DNA of 64,000 bases from Candidatus Flexicrinis proximus (GTDB taxonomy: Bacteria; Chloroflexota; Anaerolineae; Aggregatilineales; Phototrophicaceae), in contig JADJQF010000004.1 of assembly GCA_016712885.1 (NCBI GenBank), positions 1 to 64,000 on the forward strand. The letters are read 5' to 3'. Of this stretch, positions 9,121-18,207 are shown piece after piece. A model generated the notes under the pieces. The model was not told the DNA's origin, made no database searches, and saw only the letters and a program-made list of their open reading frames with translations. The translations under genes and the position numbers were made by a program. Every line of letters starts with the position of its first letter. The first letter of the stretch is position 1.

Positions 9121-9264
9121 TACTTTCTGACCTCTGAGCTTACCCTAGAAGTTTTCGACCTCGCCCACCGCTCCATCGCTGACAACTGGAACTGCACCCT
9201 GCACAACTGGGGGCTGATTCTCAACCAGCTGGCCATCCACTTTGTGGACCGGTTTCCACTATGA
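9121..9264 (+). pseudogene. IS256-type transposase C-terminal remnant
   Basis: The frame ending at the TGA at 9,262-9,264 reads NWNCTLHNWGLILNQLAIHF then VDRFPL. NWG-x-x-LNQ-x-AI-x-F is the usual C-terminus of IS256/mutator-type transposases. The sequence after the stop (CCTTTGTCAATTACACTACT) may be part of an inverted-repeat end. Homology fades upstream of about 9,120, where it meets the 5' end of the helical protein gene. Confidence 0.5.
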
Positions 9265-9490
9265 CCCTTTGTCAATTACACTACTCTCTTGACAGACCCT
9301 GAATTTCATCTGATAGTCCCCGAATTCAATTTTGGACCTGCGATCTCAGTCGGCGCACCGTACCGCAATTAGGTGTAGCGCACCCCTAAGCTTGACACGA
9401 AAATGACCGTCGTTAAGCTGCCTGATCTCTAAGTCACCGTGCCTCGAACTCGACCGAGGTGAGGTAGTTGCTGGACTATAACACGGCGTG

Positions 9491-9690
9491 AATATGCCAG
9501 CTTGCGCTTTATCGACTGAACAGCGCAGATAGCAGAAGAAGCAACGCTCCGGGGATGAAGATCAGCCCTATGCTCCACGCGCCCGATGACGAAGCTCACC
9601 GAGGAGCAGCACGGCGATCCAGCGTAAAAGGCCTGCTTGCGAAACGCTCTCGATTCTCGTGCTGACGAGCGCAAGGTCGCCGGCGACAAT
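9491..9690 (-). pseudogene. Fragment of a 4-TM protein, paralog of the 11.3-kb gene
   Basis: Read leftward in shifting frames, this gives LALVSTRIESVSQAG, LRWIAVLL, a frameshift, then WSIGLIFIPGALLLLLSALF. The 3' half of the gene at 11,261-11,716 has the same sequence. About 85% of bases match over 190 positions. At least two frame changes are needed, so it is not functional. The copies flank the secreted TPR gene, which suggests a segmental duplication or recombination around it. Confidence 0.65.
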
Positions 9691-9719
9691 TAATTCGTAA
9701 ACGACCACCAATTATCGCC

Positions 9720-11141
9720 TTATTCGCCTAATTCGATCGCTCGCTCCTCGTCTGCGCTCGCTTTGTCCAGCGCGCCGATCATTCGATATGCCCAGGCACG
9801 ACTTTGATAAGCCTTGATATCAGTCGGGTCAAGTTCAATGGAACGCGTATATGCTTCAATGGCTTCATCGTACTGACCTAATGCATAGAATTCCAAGCCA
9901 GCATTGTAATGACCCGCGCTCCAGAAAGGTGTCAACTCAATTACGGTCGCGAAATCCGCTAGAGCAGCCTCGTGGTTACCCTGGCGACTGTAAGCAATTC
10001 CACGGACATTGTATGCCAGCGTAAACGACGGCCAAACCACGATTGCAGCCGAATAGTCTGCAATCGCGGCTGCATAGTCCGCGTCCTCGGTATATAGGTT
10101 GCCCCGATTCAAGAGCGCCTGGTGGTTATTGGGGTTGAGCTGAATAGCACGGGTATAGTCATCCAGTGCCGCGCGAATGTCACCGCGTTCCTTATGCACA
10201 ATTGCCCGATTGAAATATAGCTGATCGTTTTGGGGATCGAGCACGATGGCCTGGTTGATCAGTCCAAGCGCTGTCGTCGCGTCTTCCTGATGCGCATACA
10301 CGAGGCCCTGCAACACGTGAAAATCCGCATTGGTCGGATCGAGGGCTATTCCCCTTCCCAATGCTGCCAGCGCCTCGTCGTAACGCCCAAGCTGCATCAA
10401 TGCATTACCATATTCCCCAAGGGCATACGTGAATTCCGGATCGATTGCTAGCGCCTGTTCAAGGTCAACAACCGCCAGATCGAGAAAACCATCGACAAAA
10501 CTAAAGAGGATATAGTTATGAGCACGGCTCGCGTACGGTAACGGATTCGTCGGATCGCTTTCCAGCGCGGCAGTAAAACTCTCGATCGCCGTCAATCGAT
10601 CGTCATAGGCCTCGATAAGCTCGACCCCCCGATTGTAATAATATTGCGAGCGTGCGGCCGCGTTTTTCTCCAGCCTGATCGCTTCGTCATAGGCGCTGAA
10701 GCCGTCCTGATAACTGCCTGTATTCGTCAAAATACGGGCATGATTGTAGTGAACAACCGCGACGTTCGGTTCGAGCGCCAGTGCCTGGCGGCTGAGTTCT
10801 AGCGCGAGGGTTAATTCACCACGCTGCATGTGCCAGCGTGCCAGCATCGAAAGCGCCAGCCCGTTTTGTGGATCGCGTTGTAAAGCATAGTCGAAATCCG
10901 CTTTGGCGAGTTCCATCTGGTTTATCAAACGGTAGGTTGCGCCGCGATAAGCATAGGCAGCGATAAAGTTCGGATCCAGGGCGATCACTTGAGTGAAGAT
11001 TTCAACCGCGTCAGCCTCAGTGCCGTAGTCCCAGTAGGTCGTAATGCCAAGCTCATAGAGACTTTCAATATCGTTCGCCTGTGCCCACAGCGAAGTGACG
11101 CCGAGTAAAACAATGGCGATAAGGACACTCAAGCGTTTCAT
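9720..11141 (-). CDS. Secreted tetratricopeptide-repeat protein
   Basis: A 473-residue product. It has an N-terminal signal peptide (MKRLSVLIAIVLLGVTSLWA, cleavage likely after WAQA), then about twelve consecutive TPR units of 34 residues up to the C-terminus (for example AIADYSAAIVVWPSFTLAYN and AIEAYTRSIELDPTDIKAYQ). The start has a reasonable upstream purine stretch (AGGAAG). TPR arrays mediate protein-protein contacts, and no enzymatic domain is present. It lies between two related copies of a 4-TM protein, so it may have moved with them. Confidence 0.85.
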   Translation of the reverse strand: MKRLSVLIAIVLLGVTSLWAQANDIESLYELGITTYWDYGTEADAVEIFTQVIALDPNFIAAYAYRGATYRLINQMELAKADFDYALQRDPQNGLALSMLARWHMQRGELTLALELSRQALALEPNVAVVHYNHARILTNTGSYQDGFSAYDEAIRLEKNAAARSQYYYNRGVELIEAYDDRLTAIESFTAALESDPTNPLPYASRAHNYILFSFVDGFLDLAVVDLEQALAIDPEFTYALGEYGNALMQLGRYDEALAALGRGIALDPTNADFHVLQGLVYAHQEDATTALGLINQAIVLDPQNDQLYFNRAIVHKERGDIRAALDDYTRAIQLNPNNHQALLNRGNLYTEDADYAAAIADYSAAIVVWPSFTLAYNVRGIAYSRQGNHEAALADFATVIELTPFWSAGHYNAGLEFYALGQYDEAIEAYTRSIELDPTDIKAYQSRAWAYRMIGALDKASADEERAIELGE

Positions 11142-11260
11142 AAATCTTCCTGCGTCATCGATCCTCTCTCATCGTACACGCAGTTATGAACTTTGATTCC
11201 TTGAAAGAGTCAGTACAGGCCGAGGACATTATGTCACCACCAAGCGGCCGCAAGACCGGT

Positions 11261-11716
11261 TCACCTTTGTTGGCTTGGACGCTGACGACACGCCAGTGCA
11301 GCCGCAAGCAGGAATACAGCGCCTGGCACGAAGATCAGCCCAATACTCCACGCGCCTACGATGGCGAAGCTCACCGAGAGAAGCACAGCGATCCAGCGAA
11401 AACGGCCTGCTTGCGAAACGCTCTCGATTCTCGTGCTGACGAGCGCAAGGACGCCGGCGACAATCATCAGGACCAGTAAAGCAAAGCCCAGTACGCTCCC
11501 GCCTTGCTGGATGTACGATTGGCGCTGACACACCATCTCCTGACTACGGCTTATGCAGGTTGCGAATACCGGCAGGAACAGAATGGCGACGGCGACCACG
11601 ATCTGCATCAATCCGCCGGCGACTGCAAATAGGTTAGCTCGATTTCGGGGCTTAAGTGTCTGGCCGCCAACGACGGCCAGACTGCTGCTGTCTGCGATCA
11701 GGATATGTGTTGTCAT
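11261..11716 (-). CDS. 4-TM membrane protein with a regulator-derived N-terminus
   Basis: From the ATG at 11716 the first about 22 residues (MTTHILIADSSSLAVVGGQT) match the N-terminus of the LuxR-type regulator at 8,134. From about residue 27 it becomes a four-span membrane protein (LFAVAGGLMQIVVAVAILFL; GFALLVLMIVAGVLALVSTR; FRWIAVLLSVSFAIVGAWSI; GLIFVPGAVFLLAAALACRQ). Two Cys in the first extracytoplasmic loop might pair. The junction suggests that recombination placed the regulator's promoter and first codons in front of a membrane-protein gene. The frame also stays open upstream to 11,851. Function unknown. Confidence 0.6.
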   Translation of the reverse strand: MTTHILIADSSSLAVVGGQTLKPRNRANLFAVAGGLMQIVVAVAILFLPVFATCISRSQEMVCQRQSYIQQGGSVLGFALLVLMIVAGVLALVSTRIESVSQAGRFRWIAVLLSVSFAIVGAWSIGLIFVPGAVFLLAAALACRQRPSQQR

Positions 11717-11850
11717 CCGGTTTGCTCCCGTATCTGCTTCAACTTTTTCAAGCGTAGCATCGGGCAGCCGCGTTCGGGTGCAACGTTGTGACATTTGATG
11801 TACAAAGATTTGCATCGGCGTGAGAATATTCTCAACGCCGGGGTCTGGCA
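11674..11850 (-). repeat. Upstream cassette, copy B
   Basis: Counterpart of copy A (8,087-8,273). It includes the first about 14 codons of the downstream gene, the GATGCAAATC motif about 100 bases upstream, the AATGTCACAACGTTGCA block and the palindrome at 11,821-11,834. Confidence 0.7.
11821..11834. promoter_or_regulatory. Perfect palindrome TGAGAATATTCTCA, second copy
   Basis: Identical to the palindrome at 8,239-8,252 and at the same distance (about 105 bases) from the start codon of the chimeric 4-TM protein gene. Putative operator. Confidence 0.55.
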
Positions 11851-11970
11851 ATGAATTCTGAGGAGGCTAAAGTCTCAATCTGAATGGGTTAGTGTTATGG
11901 AGTACAGATCACTGGCGCATTTCGCTCCCCCAAGCCATAATGACACAACATTAATTTCCGACAGTTACAT

Positions 11971-14839
11971 TTGAAGCAAATAGGGACAGCAAAAATCTCA
12001 AAATACTCTCAAAGATTTCTTAAGACGTACTTGAAGCATGGGGGATACTGCGTGGCTGGATACCAACTCCACCTGGAAATCGATCTGGAAGCCTCGACGG
12101 TACGCAAGGGCGCAGAAGTGATTCTGTTGACCCTAAAGGAATGGGACCTGCTGCGTGTGTTGGTACGGCACAAGAACCAGACACTGTCTCACAAGTTCCT
12201 GCTGCAGGCGGTATGGGGTGACGGCTACAACATAGAAAGCAATTACCTGTACGTCCACATCAAGCAGCTGCGAAGGAAGCTTAGTACCAGTGCGAGCGAT
12301 TCGCAGTACATACGCACGGTGCCGAAGCTCGGGTACCAGTGGGTTGAACCGGAAGAAGAAGAAATTGCCGCAAGCGCCAATCCGCTAAGCAAGCCGGATT
12401 GCAGGCCACCCCGCACCGCTCACCTCTTTCGTCGGGCGCGAACGCGAACTTGCCTTACTCGAAAAGCTGATGCGCAAGCGCGATGTGCGCCTGCTTACCC
12501 TGACGGTCCCGGTGGCATCGGAAAACGCGGCTTTCCTTAGAGCTCGTGGCACACCTGAACGACGCGCAGCTCTTTGCCGACGGGATTCACTTTATCGATC
12601 TCGAACCGATCGATAACCCCGATTTCGTCGCCAGTGCCATCGCGCAGGCCATCGGAATCCGCGAGAAGGCTGGAGAAGATCTCCTTTCGTCGCTGAAACG
12701 TTACGTATGCACGGAAAGACGCTGCTGTTCGTGCTCGACAACTTCGAGCATGTTATGTCGACGAAACATCAAGTGCTTGAAATCCTCAAAGCCTCTCGTA
12801 CCGTGAAATTCCTGATCACCAGCCGTGAGCGGCTTGACCTGTACGGCGAACACACGCTCGAAATTCCGCCGCTTTCATTGACCGCTCGCCCAGCCTCGAC
12901 CCGAAAGACGAAACCGTTCCTTTTGAGCGAAGCCGTTCAGCTCTTCGTCGAACGCGCCCAAGCCGTAGACGCGTATTTTGAGCTCGATCCGGAAAATGTC
13001 TCGGTCGTTAAACAGATCTGTGATCGCCTGGAAGGATTGCCGCTAGCCATCGAACTGGCCGCCGTAAACAGCAGGATCTTTGCGCTGCCGGAGTTATTGA
13101 AACGGCTGGACAATCAACTAAGGGTACTCGTTGGCAGTCAGGGGTATCTGCCTGCCCGGCATAGGACGCTGCAGGCGACGATCGACTGGAGCTATCAGCT
13201 CCTGGATGCGAGCGATCAGGCGTTGTTCGTTTCCCTGAGCGTATTTAACGGCAGTTTCACGCTCGATGCAGCCGAAGCCATCTGCGCAGAGTCAGGTCAA
13301 GAGCAAACAGATGTTGCTCAGGGACTCAAATCCCTGCTCCACAAGAGCCTCCTAAAGTCTCAACAAGACAGCAGTCAGAATTCCCACAGGTACGTGCTGC
13401 CTGGCATTTTCGGGAGTTCGGCAGCGGAGTTCTGGACAAAGACGACGCAGCCGAATTGAGCCGCCGTCACGCCGAATATTTTCTGAGCCTGTTGGAAAGC
13501 GGCAGCGCGACCCCGTCCGAGGGCTGGCAATGGAACTCGGCAACCTGAGAACCGCTCTGGGATGGGCGATCGCCAACGAGTCAGGCGAACTTGCGTTGGC
13601 CCTCAGCGTGGGAATGTATGAACTGTGGCAGAGGTTAGGCATCCTGCGGGAAGGGAAACAGCGCCTGTTTGAAGCACTCGACGCGACCAAGGGCCTCGAA
13701 TCGCCGCTGCGCGCCCGCGGTCTATACTGCGCCGGCGCACTCGTTGACTGGCTGGGAGAGCCGCTGGTGGCGCAGGGCCTCTACCGGGAATCTCTCCGTC
13801 TGTATGAGGCGTTGGAGGAAACAGCAGGCATAATAAGCGTGCTAGTCCCGCTGGCGTCGGCGCTGATCAATCAGGGGGACTTCGTTGAAGGGCGATCGCG
13901 GTCCGAGCAGGCGCTGAGCATGGCGCGGGAACATGACAAGCCGGAAGGTATTGCGCGCGCGCTAAGCAATCTGGGGATGGTCTCGATCTACCAGGGTGAA
14001 GCGCAGAAGGCTCGGGGATCCTATGAGGAGATGTTATCTGTCTCTCAGGCCAACAAAGACCTCGCGTCGGAAATGGGCTGGGCGCTCACCGGATTGAGCT
14101 GGGTCGAGCTGCTGCAGGGGAACTATGAGGTTGCCCAAGAGTACATCAATCAGAGCCTCGCCATCCATTACCAATTGTCAGATATGCTCAGCGCGACTCT
14201 TGCGCTGGTCTGCGACAGTTGGATCGCACTTTATCAAGCCGATGTGGCCGTCGCGGCGGGTAAATTGGCCGCGTGCCTGACTTTGTGCCGGGAACTAGGC
14301 ATCGTGCAATTGAGCCTGTGGCCGCTGGTCGGCCTCGCGCGGCTCGACCTGCATCGCGGCAATGCGCCGCAGGCGCGCGCGTCCCTTGAAGAAGCCCTGC
14401 GGCTTTGCCAGCAGTTGAACTTCCCGCCGATGACCACCTGGGTCTACATCGGCTTTGGAAAACTGCTTCGGCTGGAAGGCGACATCGAAACGGCGTTTGA
14501 CGATCTCGACCGCGGGCTGATGCTCAGTCACAAGCGGGACGACAAGAGCGCGCTGGTGACCGCACTAGAAGAATTTGCAGCGCACTTTGCCGTTCAGAAC
14601 CAGATCGAACCGGCAGCACAACTTTGTACGGCGCCGCGGAGTCGCTGCGCGAGACTTATCAGCTGCCGTTACCGAAAATCGATGGCATTGAACGCGATCA
14701 AGTATTGAATACGCTGCGATCAAACAAGAACGTGAACTGGAATGCGCATTGGCTCACGGGACGCTCGCTGCACTGGGATGAGATAACACAGCTTATCTAC
14801 CACAGGGCAGACAGTTTTGACCAAGGCTTCGCCGACTGA
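11971..14839 (+). pseudogene. wHTH-NB-ARC-TPR transcriptional regulator, multiply frameshifted
   Basis: Five overlapping frames together encode one regulator of the AfsR/SARP-like or OmpR-wHTH STAND class. An OmpR/PhoB-type winged helix comes first (LTLKEWDLLRVLVRHKNQTL...YLYVHIKQLRRKL...YIRTVPKLGYQW). A STAND ATPase follows, with FVGRERELALLEKL, a Walker A GPGGIGK that needs a G added near 12,506 and an A near 12,525, a Walker B LLFVLDNFEH, SRERL and GLPLAIELAA. About 12 TPR-like helices run to the end (...FDQGFAD). Frame breaks lie near 12,400, 12,506, 12,525, 12,700, 13,420, 13,530 and 14,620. So many breaks favour a genuine pseudogene, although several sit in homopolymers. Confidence 0.7.
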
Positions 14840-14868
14840 CCGGAAATGCCTTACCTGCCGAAGGTTTC

Positions 14869-15579
14869 TCAGTCAACGCGGTCTATTTCAAGCAGCCTCT
14901 CTTGAGTTGCGACGGCGGTCAGGTGGGAATTGCTCTGAGCATCGAATTTGTCTCGAAGCACCCTGAGAGTTCGATAGACCGTATGGATTCCGATACCGAT
15001 ATGAGATGCGATTGCCTTTGGCTCTAAGCCACTCGCCAACAATTTGAGGACATCGTACGCGCGCGGGCTGAGCGCAATTGGTAGCGTTCGCAGTTCATCA
15101 ATGCACTGCGATATCCCGGGCGATACATGTAAGCCGCGCTGTTGTCCTAAAATAATCACTTGAACAAGATGTGATTCCAAATTGTCATTCTTGTGAATGA
15201 TCCCTCGAACCCCCAGGACGATTAGCTTTTGCAGCAAACTCAAGGTGGGCTGCTGCAGGATGACGATCGCAGCGCCCGCGAAACGTTTCAGAGATAGTGC
15301 CTTGATTTCCTGAACCAGAGTCGCGGGATATAGCAGCGTGCCGTCAATCAGGATGGCCTCCAAAACATGATTACTGAGATATTGAACGGCGGCCTGAAAA
15401 TCCTCAAAGCTGCCAACAATTTCAACCGGTGAATTGGACTGCGCCACGATTTGAGTAATCCGGCTGCTGGTAGTGGTGTTGCCAGAGATAACGATCATCC
15501 TGATGGGTCGCATTAGCGCTGATTCCCTTCTTGGACTCGGTTCACCTAGTCTTCGGTCGAAAGCTATATTGGTCGCCAT
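14869..15579 (-). CDS. LuxR/NarL-family response regulator
   Basis: The 236-residue frame may start at the internal MRPIRMIVISGNTTTSS (ATG about 15,513). A receiver-like domain (residues about 25-140) keeps the aspartate strand as AILIDGTL but lacks a clean acidic pair, reading VISGNT at strand 1. It may be an atypical, phosphorylation-independent receiver. The C-terminus is a LuxR HTH: LSPRAYDVLKLLASGLEPKA then IASHIGIGIHTVYRTLRVLR. It is convergent with the decayed regulator and divergent from the ribbon-helix-helix/recombinase operon, so it could control either its own promoter or the mobility genes. Confidence 0.8.
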   Translation of the reverse strand: MATNIAFDRRLGEPSPRRESALMRPIRMIVISGNTTTSSRITQIVAQSNSPVEIVGSFEDFQAAVQYLSNHVLEAILIDGTLLYPATLVQEIKALSLKRFAGAAIVILQQPTLSLLQKLIVLGVRGIIHKNDNLESHLVQVIILGQQRGLHVSPGISQCIDELRTLPIALSPRAYDVLKLLASGLEPKAIASHIGIGIHTVYRTLRVLRDKFDAQSNSHLTAVATQERLLEIDRVD

Positions 15580-15721
15580 TGTATGCCGCGGAAGGGCCGA
15601 AAGATCTCAAGAATTTCTAGACGTTTCTTCAGAAAACTTAGATTTTTAAGATTCTTAAGATTTTCTATCAGTTTGTTGAGATCGCACTGCAAAACATTTG
15701 CATTTATTGTCAAAGATTCGC

Positions 15722-15790
15722 AGGATGCAAATCTTCGACCATAAATGTCAAAACGTTGCAGCCTGAACGATGATCAATGCGTTACGCTGG
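15722..15790 (+). repeat. Upstream cassette, partial copy C
   Basis: The block GATGCAAATCTT, then AATGTCAAAACGTTGCAGCC and GAACG, aligns with the inner part of copies A and B but on the opposite strand. It lies about 96 bases ahead of the ribbon-helix-helix start, against about 100 bases in A and B. The palindrome is not preserved here. Confidence 0.5.
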
Positions 15791-15819
15791 TGGCAGGCCG
15801 AGGCACCAGGAGTAAACGT

Positions 15820-16026
15820 ATGGAACGCGAAACCCTTTTTTCCGCACGGATCGCCATCTGTTTACCACAGTCACTCCATGACACGCTGAGCGAGTGGGCG
15901 CACACAGAAGACCGCCCGTTGACCAACCTCATCCGCAGGCTTCTCACGCAGGCCACACTGGAGCGGGAGCGCGAACTCCGGACTGCTCAAAGTCATGAGG
16001 AGATGAATTCAGGAGTGTCTGCATGA
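15820..16026 (+). CDS. Ribbon-helix-helix-like small DNA-binding protein
   Basis: The ATG at 15820 has an AGGAG site 8 bases upstream, so I prefer it to the in-frame ATG at 15,745. The product is about 68 aa. A beta strand (FSARIAICLP) is followed by helices (QSLHDTLSEWAHTEDRPLTN, LIRRLLTQATLERERE), the Arc/CopG arrangement. Its stop overlaps the next start (ATGA), and the recombinase follows, so it probably regulates the mobility operon or acts as a recombination accessory factor. Confidence 0.65.
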   Translation: MERETLFSARIAICLPQSLHDTLSEWAHTEDRPLTNLIRRLLTQATLERERELRTAQSHEEMNSGVSA

Positions 16027-16238
16027 ACGAGGCGAACCTACCGACGTCCCCGACGTCGGCAATGTCCGTCCCTCCTGAAGGGATGCTCAAGCGGGTGTTA
16101 GGAGTCGCAAGAATCCTTGCGCTTTCCAAGCACGCTCAAAATCTGGAAAAGGAACTCGCGAAAAATTGTGCGCAAAAACTGCAGCAGCGCGAATTGCAGT
16201 ATCGTAAAGACGAACTGAATCACAAACTGCATGGATGA
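16023..16238 (+). CDS. Small helical protein of the recombinase operon
   Basis: A 71-residue product translationally coupled to the upstream gene (ATGA overlap) and ending 9 bases before the recombinase start. The C-terminal half is a charged helix or coiled coil (LEKELAKNCAQKLQQRELQY). No known family. Position suggests a recombination directionality or accessory factor, which is inference only. Confidence 0.5.
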   Translation: MNEANLPTSPTSAMSVPPEGMLKRVLGVARILALSKHAQNLEKELAKNCAQKLQQRELQYRKDELNHKLHG

Positions 16239-16247
16239 GGCAGATTT

Positions 16248-18016
16248 ATGGCAGCAATTACGCGAAGGAAACCCGTACATGCCCCACCCCACCCCGGCTG
16301 GGCGATTTATCTCCGCACGAGCAGCGAGGATCATCAGAAACCGGAGCTGTCGCGGGCGCGCCAACGCGCCATCATCGATGGAAGTGTACTGGCGCACTCC
16401 AAACTACCTGTTATCAACGAGTATGTGGACATATTGACAGGCAGGTCACCCAACCGTGTTGGGTATCAGCAGCTTCTCGCGGATGCCCGGATAGGAAAGT
16501 TCTCCCATGTGATCGTTGAACGGGCAGATAGGTTTGGGCGCAATGACACTGAAGCGCTCCGAGCCATAGACGAGCTAAACGAGTTTGGCGTCGGTGTGAG
16601 GTTTGCCAATTCGCCTGATCTCGATCCGATGGATCCCGATGACCGGGTGCTGGTTACCCTTTCGTTCACGCTTGCACGGCGCGAGTCGGCTTTGCTCGGT
16701 ATCCGCACACGCGGTGGGCAACAAGCGAAGCGCAAGAGCGGCGGCTACATCAGCTACGCACCAGATGGATACATAAACGTCACGGAACGCACCGATAACT
16801 CTAAACGGACTGATCTGGGGCGATGGGATAAAACGATTGAGCAAGACCCCGAACGCGCGAAGATTATTCGCGAAGCCTGGGATTTGCTGCTTGAAGACAG
16901 GTTGTCGCTCGGGGGAATCGCTGAAACGCTCCATCAGCGCGGCTACCGTCACCGCTCTGGCCGACCCTTCGTCGAATCGTTGCCAAATGAAAAGCGCACG
17001 GCGAATATCAGCTCCCTGTGCAATATCTTCCATAACTGGACCTATGCGGGTTGGGTCACCAGTTTGAAGAATGGGATCATGCCTAAGACTGTGCGCGGCA
17101 ACTGGGAGCCCATCGTCACGACGGAGGAGTTTGAACGAGCGCAAGATATCCTGGCTAAGCGGAATACGCACCGAACCACGCGGTCTAAGCAGTTTTATCT
17201 GCTTACAGGCTTGCTCTTCCATCGTCGGCAGCATGGCAATCTGCGCAGAATGAGCGGCTCGACCTCCAATGCCGGACGGCGCAATGGTGGCACACCTTAC
17301 TACCGGATTGAAGGCGCGGGGAAGTGAGTTTCCTATGTGCTGTCATGGACGCCGCAGTCGAACGTGAAATCCGCTGTATCCAGGTCGATCCTGATCTGAT
17401 CCCGCTCATCCGCGCCAGTTATACGAAAGAGATTCAAGAGTGCATGGGACAAGCTAGTCCTGATAGGCGAACCCAACTGAAAATGGGGTTGAAGCAGATT
17501 GACGACGAAGAATCGCGAGCGGTGCGGTTGTTTGCGGAGGGCAAAATTACTAACGAGATCTGGGAGGGGCTGTGGACTGAGTGGCAGGATCGCCGGCAAG
17601 CCCTGCGTCGCACGCTAGAGACGATGCAGCACGAGCAACAGGTTCATGTCGATAACCTGGATTTGGCGCTGCAATTTATCGCAAATATCGGAACGTTGTA
17701 TAATGGCTTGCAACGTAGCGAACAGAAAGAATTGCTGCGCCAAGTGATTGAAAGAGTCATCGTGGATAGTGATGGTCAGGTCACCTTGGAACTGCGTACA
17801 CCGTTCGGCTATCTCAATACACTGATAGACGGCATCAAGCGCGAGAAACCGCGCCTTGAGAATACGGTGAAGCGCGGGCGAAAAGCAACAAAAAACGCCG
17901 GGGATGTTTCTCCCGGCGCTTCCCCCGAACATCGTTCGAGTCTGGTCCAACTAGTCTCCACAGGCTGGATTCGAACCAGCAACCCATCGGTTAACAGCCG
18001 ATTGCTCTGCCGTTGA
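16248..18016 (+). CDS. Large serine recombinase (integrase), split by a frameshift
   Basis: Two frames meet at GTGA (17,324-17,327). The first (359 aa) has the resolvase catalytic domain: AIYLRTSSEDHQ with the nucleophilic Ser, ARQRAIIDG and VERADRFGR. Then comes the Recombinase domain (DPERAKIIREAWDLLLEDRL...) and the start of the zinc-ribbon region (LTGLLF...RRMSG). The second frame (230 aa) carries the coiled-coil and C-terminal part (VEREIRCIQVDPDLIP...ELLRQVIERVIVD). A one-base shift, probably in the GGGG at 17,317-17,320, would restore one protein of about 590 residues. The last about 25 codons (GWIRTSNPSVNSRLLCR) are the antisense of tRNA-Asn, so the frame overlaps the attachment target. 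Confidence 0.8.
17888..17918 (-). terminator. Rho-independent terminator of tRNA-Asn
   Basis: Read leftward: CGCCGGG stem, 8-9 base loop, CCCGGCG stem, then TTTTTT. It starts 38 bases beyond the tRNA 3' end and lies inside the 3' part of the recombinase frame. Confidence 0.75.
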
Positions 18017-18027
18017 GCTACTGTGGA
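17956..18027 (-). tRNA. tRNA-Asn (GTT)
   Basis: A 72-base cloverleaf: acceptor TCCACAG/CTGTGGA, D arm GCTC-AACGGCA-GAGC, anticodon arm ATCGG-CTGTTAA-CCGAT with anticodon GTT, T arm GCTGG-TTCGAAT-CCAGC, and discriminator G. The 3' CCA is not encoded. The 3' half overlaps the recombinase frame on the other strand, so this tRNA is the probable integration target of the island to its left. Confidence 0.95.
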
Positions 18028-18207
18028 ATAGGCTCAGATAGCGTATCAGACTCGCTATGGGGTGTCAAGTGAAAATTGACCCGGTTGGCGCGCCGTGGCC
18101 CACATTGATTTCATAGCAGGGCGCGGCGGAGAAAGCCGGTTAAGCTGAGCACTCCGCGCAGGCGAGCGGCGGCGCAGATGCGCGAAGGTGCGCCGTGCGG
18201 GCGGCGA

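Larger units (their letters stand above)
1..17956. mobile_element. Genomic island at tRNA-Asn (left end outside window)
   Basis: Boundaries are inferred. A serine recombinase abuts tRNA-Asn on the right. The interior has a VirB6-like module, transposase and RHS debris, LuxR regulators and duplicated cassettes. The three-hairpin repeat found about 15 times from 23.9 to 59 kb is absent. The left attachment site is not in the window, so an integrative element, an integrative-mobilisable element and a remnant cannot be told apart. Confidence 0.5.

Noticed and set aside
9429..9689. 86-codon leftward frame
   Set aside because: It is a mixture of shifted frames of the decayed membrane-protein copy; the name of the feature is given there instead.
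18120..18207. Possible small RNA gene or second tRNA beside tRNA-Asn
   Set aside because: No cloverleaf or promoter could be drawn.
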